A DNA stretch of 6,561 bases from Caryophanales bacterium UBA5632 (lineage in GTDB: Bacteria; Bacillota_I; Bacilli_A; Izemoplasmatales; Hujiaoplasmataceae): assembly GCA_002421405.1 (NCBI GenBank), contig DIJY01000066.1, positions 6,836 through 13,396 on the forward strand. The letters are read 5' to 3'. Of this stretch, positions 5,018 to 6,561 are shown piece by piece; the stretch's first letter is position 1, and each line of letters starts with the position of its first letter. The position numbers were made by a program, and so were the translations under genes. The notes under the pieces are model-generated. The model did not search any database, was not told the DNA's origin, and saw only the letters and a program-made list of their open reading frames with translations.

Positions 5018-6561
5018 ATGGCAAAGAATAAGAAAAAGCAAGTTGTCGACATCGAAGGCATCCACGTTAGAAATATGACTGATAAAGCGATTATCTTAAG
5101 GCTAATCAGTTATGTAAGACCTTTTATCCCTCAATTGATGATCGCTTTGGTTATGGTTTTGTTATTAGTAACACTCGATTTAATTGGTCCGTTATTTATT
5201 GCTGAAGTCCTCGATTCTTTAGGCGAAGATCATGTTAATTTCACAAAAATTATTTTAATTGTCATCGCTTATTTTGTAACGATGATTATTAACGCTTATT
5301 TATCTTACAAACAATCCATGCTCTTACAAATCACAGGACAAAAAATTATTTTTAATATCCGCAAAGAAGTCTTTGGACAAATCGAGAAGTTCTCAATTTC
5401 ACAGTTCAATAAAATTCCAATAGGTAAACTTGTAACTCGAGTTACGAGTGATACGAATACTTTAAACGCTTTATATACCGACGTTTTAATTAACCTTTTT
5501 AGAAATACTTTAACCATAATTGGCGTTTTTGTCATTATGGCCATCAAGAGTCCGACCTTGACCCTTTATATTTCTGTGACGGTGCCGATGGTTGCAATAG
5601 CATCTTATGTTTTTAGAATATTTTCAAGAAAAGCTTACCGGAATGTCAGGTACCAAGTTTCAGGGTTGAATGCATATCTATCTGAGCATTTATCAGGAAT
5701 GAAACTCATTCAAATCTTTAATCGCGAAGATAAGAAATACCATGAATTTAAAGAGAAATCAAGAAAACTGAGAAAAGGTTATTCTTTATCAGTACTTAAC
5801 TTTTCAATCTTCCGGCCATTGATGTATGCCATCTATATGCTAGCCCTCATCATCGTCTTTTGGTATGGGTCATTACTCGCGATTGCGGGCGTCATCACAT
5901 TCGGTGTTTTATATGCCTTTACGCAATACATCAATAAATTTTTTAATCCGATTCAAGAACTCGCAGAGCAATTCGATGTTCTACAATCTGCGTTTACCTC
6001 CGGAGAAAGAATCTTTGAAATCATTGATACGAAACCTGAAGTCCTCGATACTCCCAATGCAATCGAACTCAAAGAACTCAAAGGGAAAATCGAATTCAAA
6101 AACGTTTGGTTTGCTTACTTGGGTGATGATTGGATTTTAAAAGACGTTTCTTTCGTTGTTGAACCCAAAGAAACGGTTGCTTTCGTTGGCGCTACAGGCT
6201 CAGGAAAAACGACGATTTTATCATTAATCGTTCGTAATTATGACATTCAAAAAGGACAAATCTTGATTGATGATGTTGATATTCGCGACATCAAAATTGA
6301 TTCATTACGAACTCAAATTGGACAAATGTTGCAAGATGTCTTTTTATTCAGTGGTACCATCGCCTCAAATATTCGTTTAATGGACGATGAAATATCTGAT
6401 AATGATATTGTTGAAGCGAGTGCTTATGTCGGTGCGGATAGTTTCATTAACCGGTTGCCCAATAAATATGGCGAAATCGTTCGTGAACGTGGCAACAACT
6501 TCTCAAGCGGCCAACGTCAGTTGCTATCGTTTGCAAGAACGGTTGTTCACAAGCCTTCGAT
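5018..6561 (+). CDS. ABC exporter half-transporter, subunit 2 of a heterodimer (3' truncated by window edge)
   Basis: Partner of the preceding gene, of the MdlB/YheH/LmrD/TM288 type. 514 residues are visible; the frame is still open at the right edge, and perhaps 80-100 residues (Walker B, D-loop, switch His) are missing. A short Lys-rich cytoplasmic N-terminus precedes hydrophobic segments at about 38-60, 77-97, 158-176, 182-201, 262-288 and 290-305. The ATPase domain begins near 356 with likely A-loop Tyr367, Walker A GATGSGKT 391-398, Q-loop Gln439 and the signature motif FSSGQRQLLSFAR from 495. FSSGQ replaces LSGGQ, as is usual for the subunit that supplies the non-canonical signature to the degenerate site. 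The start is one base after the upstream TAA, with GAGGGGGTG (5002-5010) inside the end of subunit 1 as ribosome binding site, implying coupled 1:1 synthesis. Prediction: the missing Walker B carries the catalytic Glu. Confidence 0.93.
   Translation, partial: MAKNKKKQVVDIEGIHVRNMTDKAIILRLISYVRPFIPQLMIALVMVLLLVTLDLIGPLFIAEVLDSLGEDHVNFTKIILIVIAYFVTMIINAYLSYKQSMLLQITGQKIIFNIRKEVFGQIEKFSISQFNKIPIGKLVTRVTSDTNTLNALYTDVLINLFRNTLTIIGVFVIMAIKSPTLTLYISVTVPMVAIASYVFRIFSRKAYRNVRYQVSGLNAYLSEHLSGMKLIQIFNREDKKYHEFKEKSRKLRKGYSLSVLNFSIFRPLMYAIYMLALIIVFWYGSLLAIAGVITFGVLYAFTQYINKFFNPIQELAEQFDVLQSAFTSGERIFEIIDTKPEVLDTPNAIELKELKGKIEFKNVWFAYLGDDWILKDVSFVVEPKETVAFVGATGSGKTTILSLIVRNYDIQKGQILIDDVDIRDIKIDSLRTQIGQMLQDVFLFSGTIASNIRLMDDEISDNDIVEASAYVGADSFINRLPNKYGEIVRERGNNFSSGQRQLLSFARTVVHKPS

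Noticed and set aside
5865..6140. Plus-strand 91-codon open frame overlapping the second ABC gene
   Set aside because: It lies in another frame of the conserved subunit 2 coding region, which covers this stretch continuously; no family similarity is recognised.
1..6561. CRISPR arrays, insertion sequences, tRNA or rRNA genes, phage or defence genes
   Set aside because: No regularly spaced repeats, transposase, structural RNA gene or defence-type domains were seen; the window is compact, conserved chromosomal sequence with one short control region.

Overview
The window is a 6.6 kb piece of an AT-rich bacterial chromosome. All genes lie on the plus strand, every visible stop is TAA, and Trp is encoded by TGG. 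No in-frame TGA interrupts any gene, so nothing points to a TGA=Trp code. The ribosomal proteins L13 and S9, the MetRS with its C-terminal OB domain, the purine-rich Shine-Dalgarno sites and the TTGACT/TATTAT promoter all look like low-GC Gram-positives. This means Bacillota or their wall-less or wall-poor relatives, such as the Acholeplasma/Izemoplasma/Haloplasma or Erysipelotrichia neighbourhood. The genus cannot be fixed from the sequence alone.

Layout. (1) 1-1208: the C-terminal two thirds of methionyl-tRNA synthetase (metG), cut by the left edge. (2) 1211-2083: a YitT-type membrane protein (six-helix region plus a C-terminal DUF2179-like domain), two bases behind metG and with no convincing ribosome binding site of its own, so probably co-transcribed and translationally coupled. 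(3) 2094-3079: a self-contained ribosomal protein unit. It has a near-consensus sigma-A promoter, a short structured leader whose second hairpin covers the Shine-Dalgarno (an L13-leader-like element), rplM, rpsI and a strong Rho-independent terminator. (4) 3080-3240: a gene-free control region with a perfect 8-bp inverted repeat and a plausible promoter. (5) 3241-6561 (right edge): two adjacent half-size ABC exporter genes, one base apart, the second cut by the window end.

The two ABC half-transporters carry complementary asymmetries. Subunit 1 has a canonical LSGGQ signature but Asp instead of the catalytic Glu after Walker B. Subunit 2 has a deviant FSSGQ signature. This is the known pattern of heterodimeric exporters with one degenerate and one consensus ATP site (TM287/288, BmrCD and LmrCD type), so the pair very likely works as one heterodimer. 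Its substrate cannot be read from sequence.

The window is mostly housekeeping. I do not see a new kind of system. The most useful leads are the SD-sequestering leader of rplM, the inverted repeat upstream of the exporter operon, and the unusual metG-yitT coupling.
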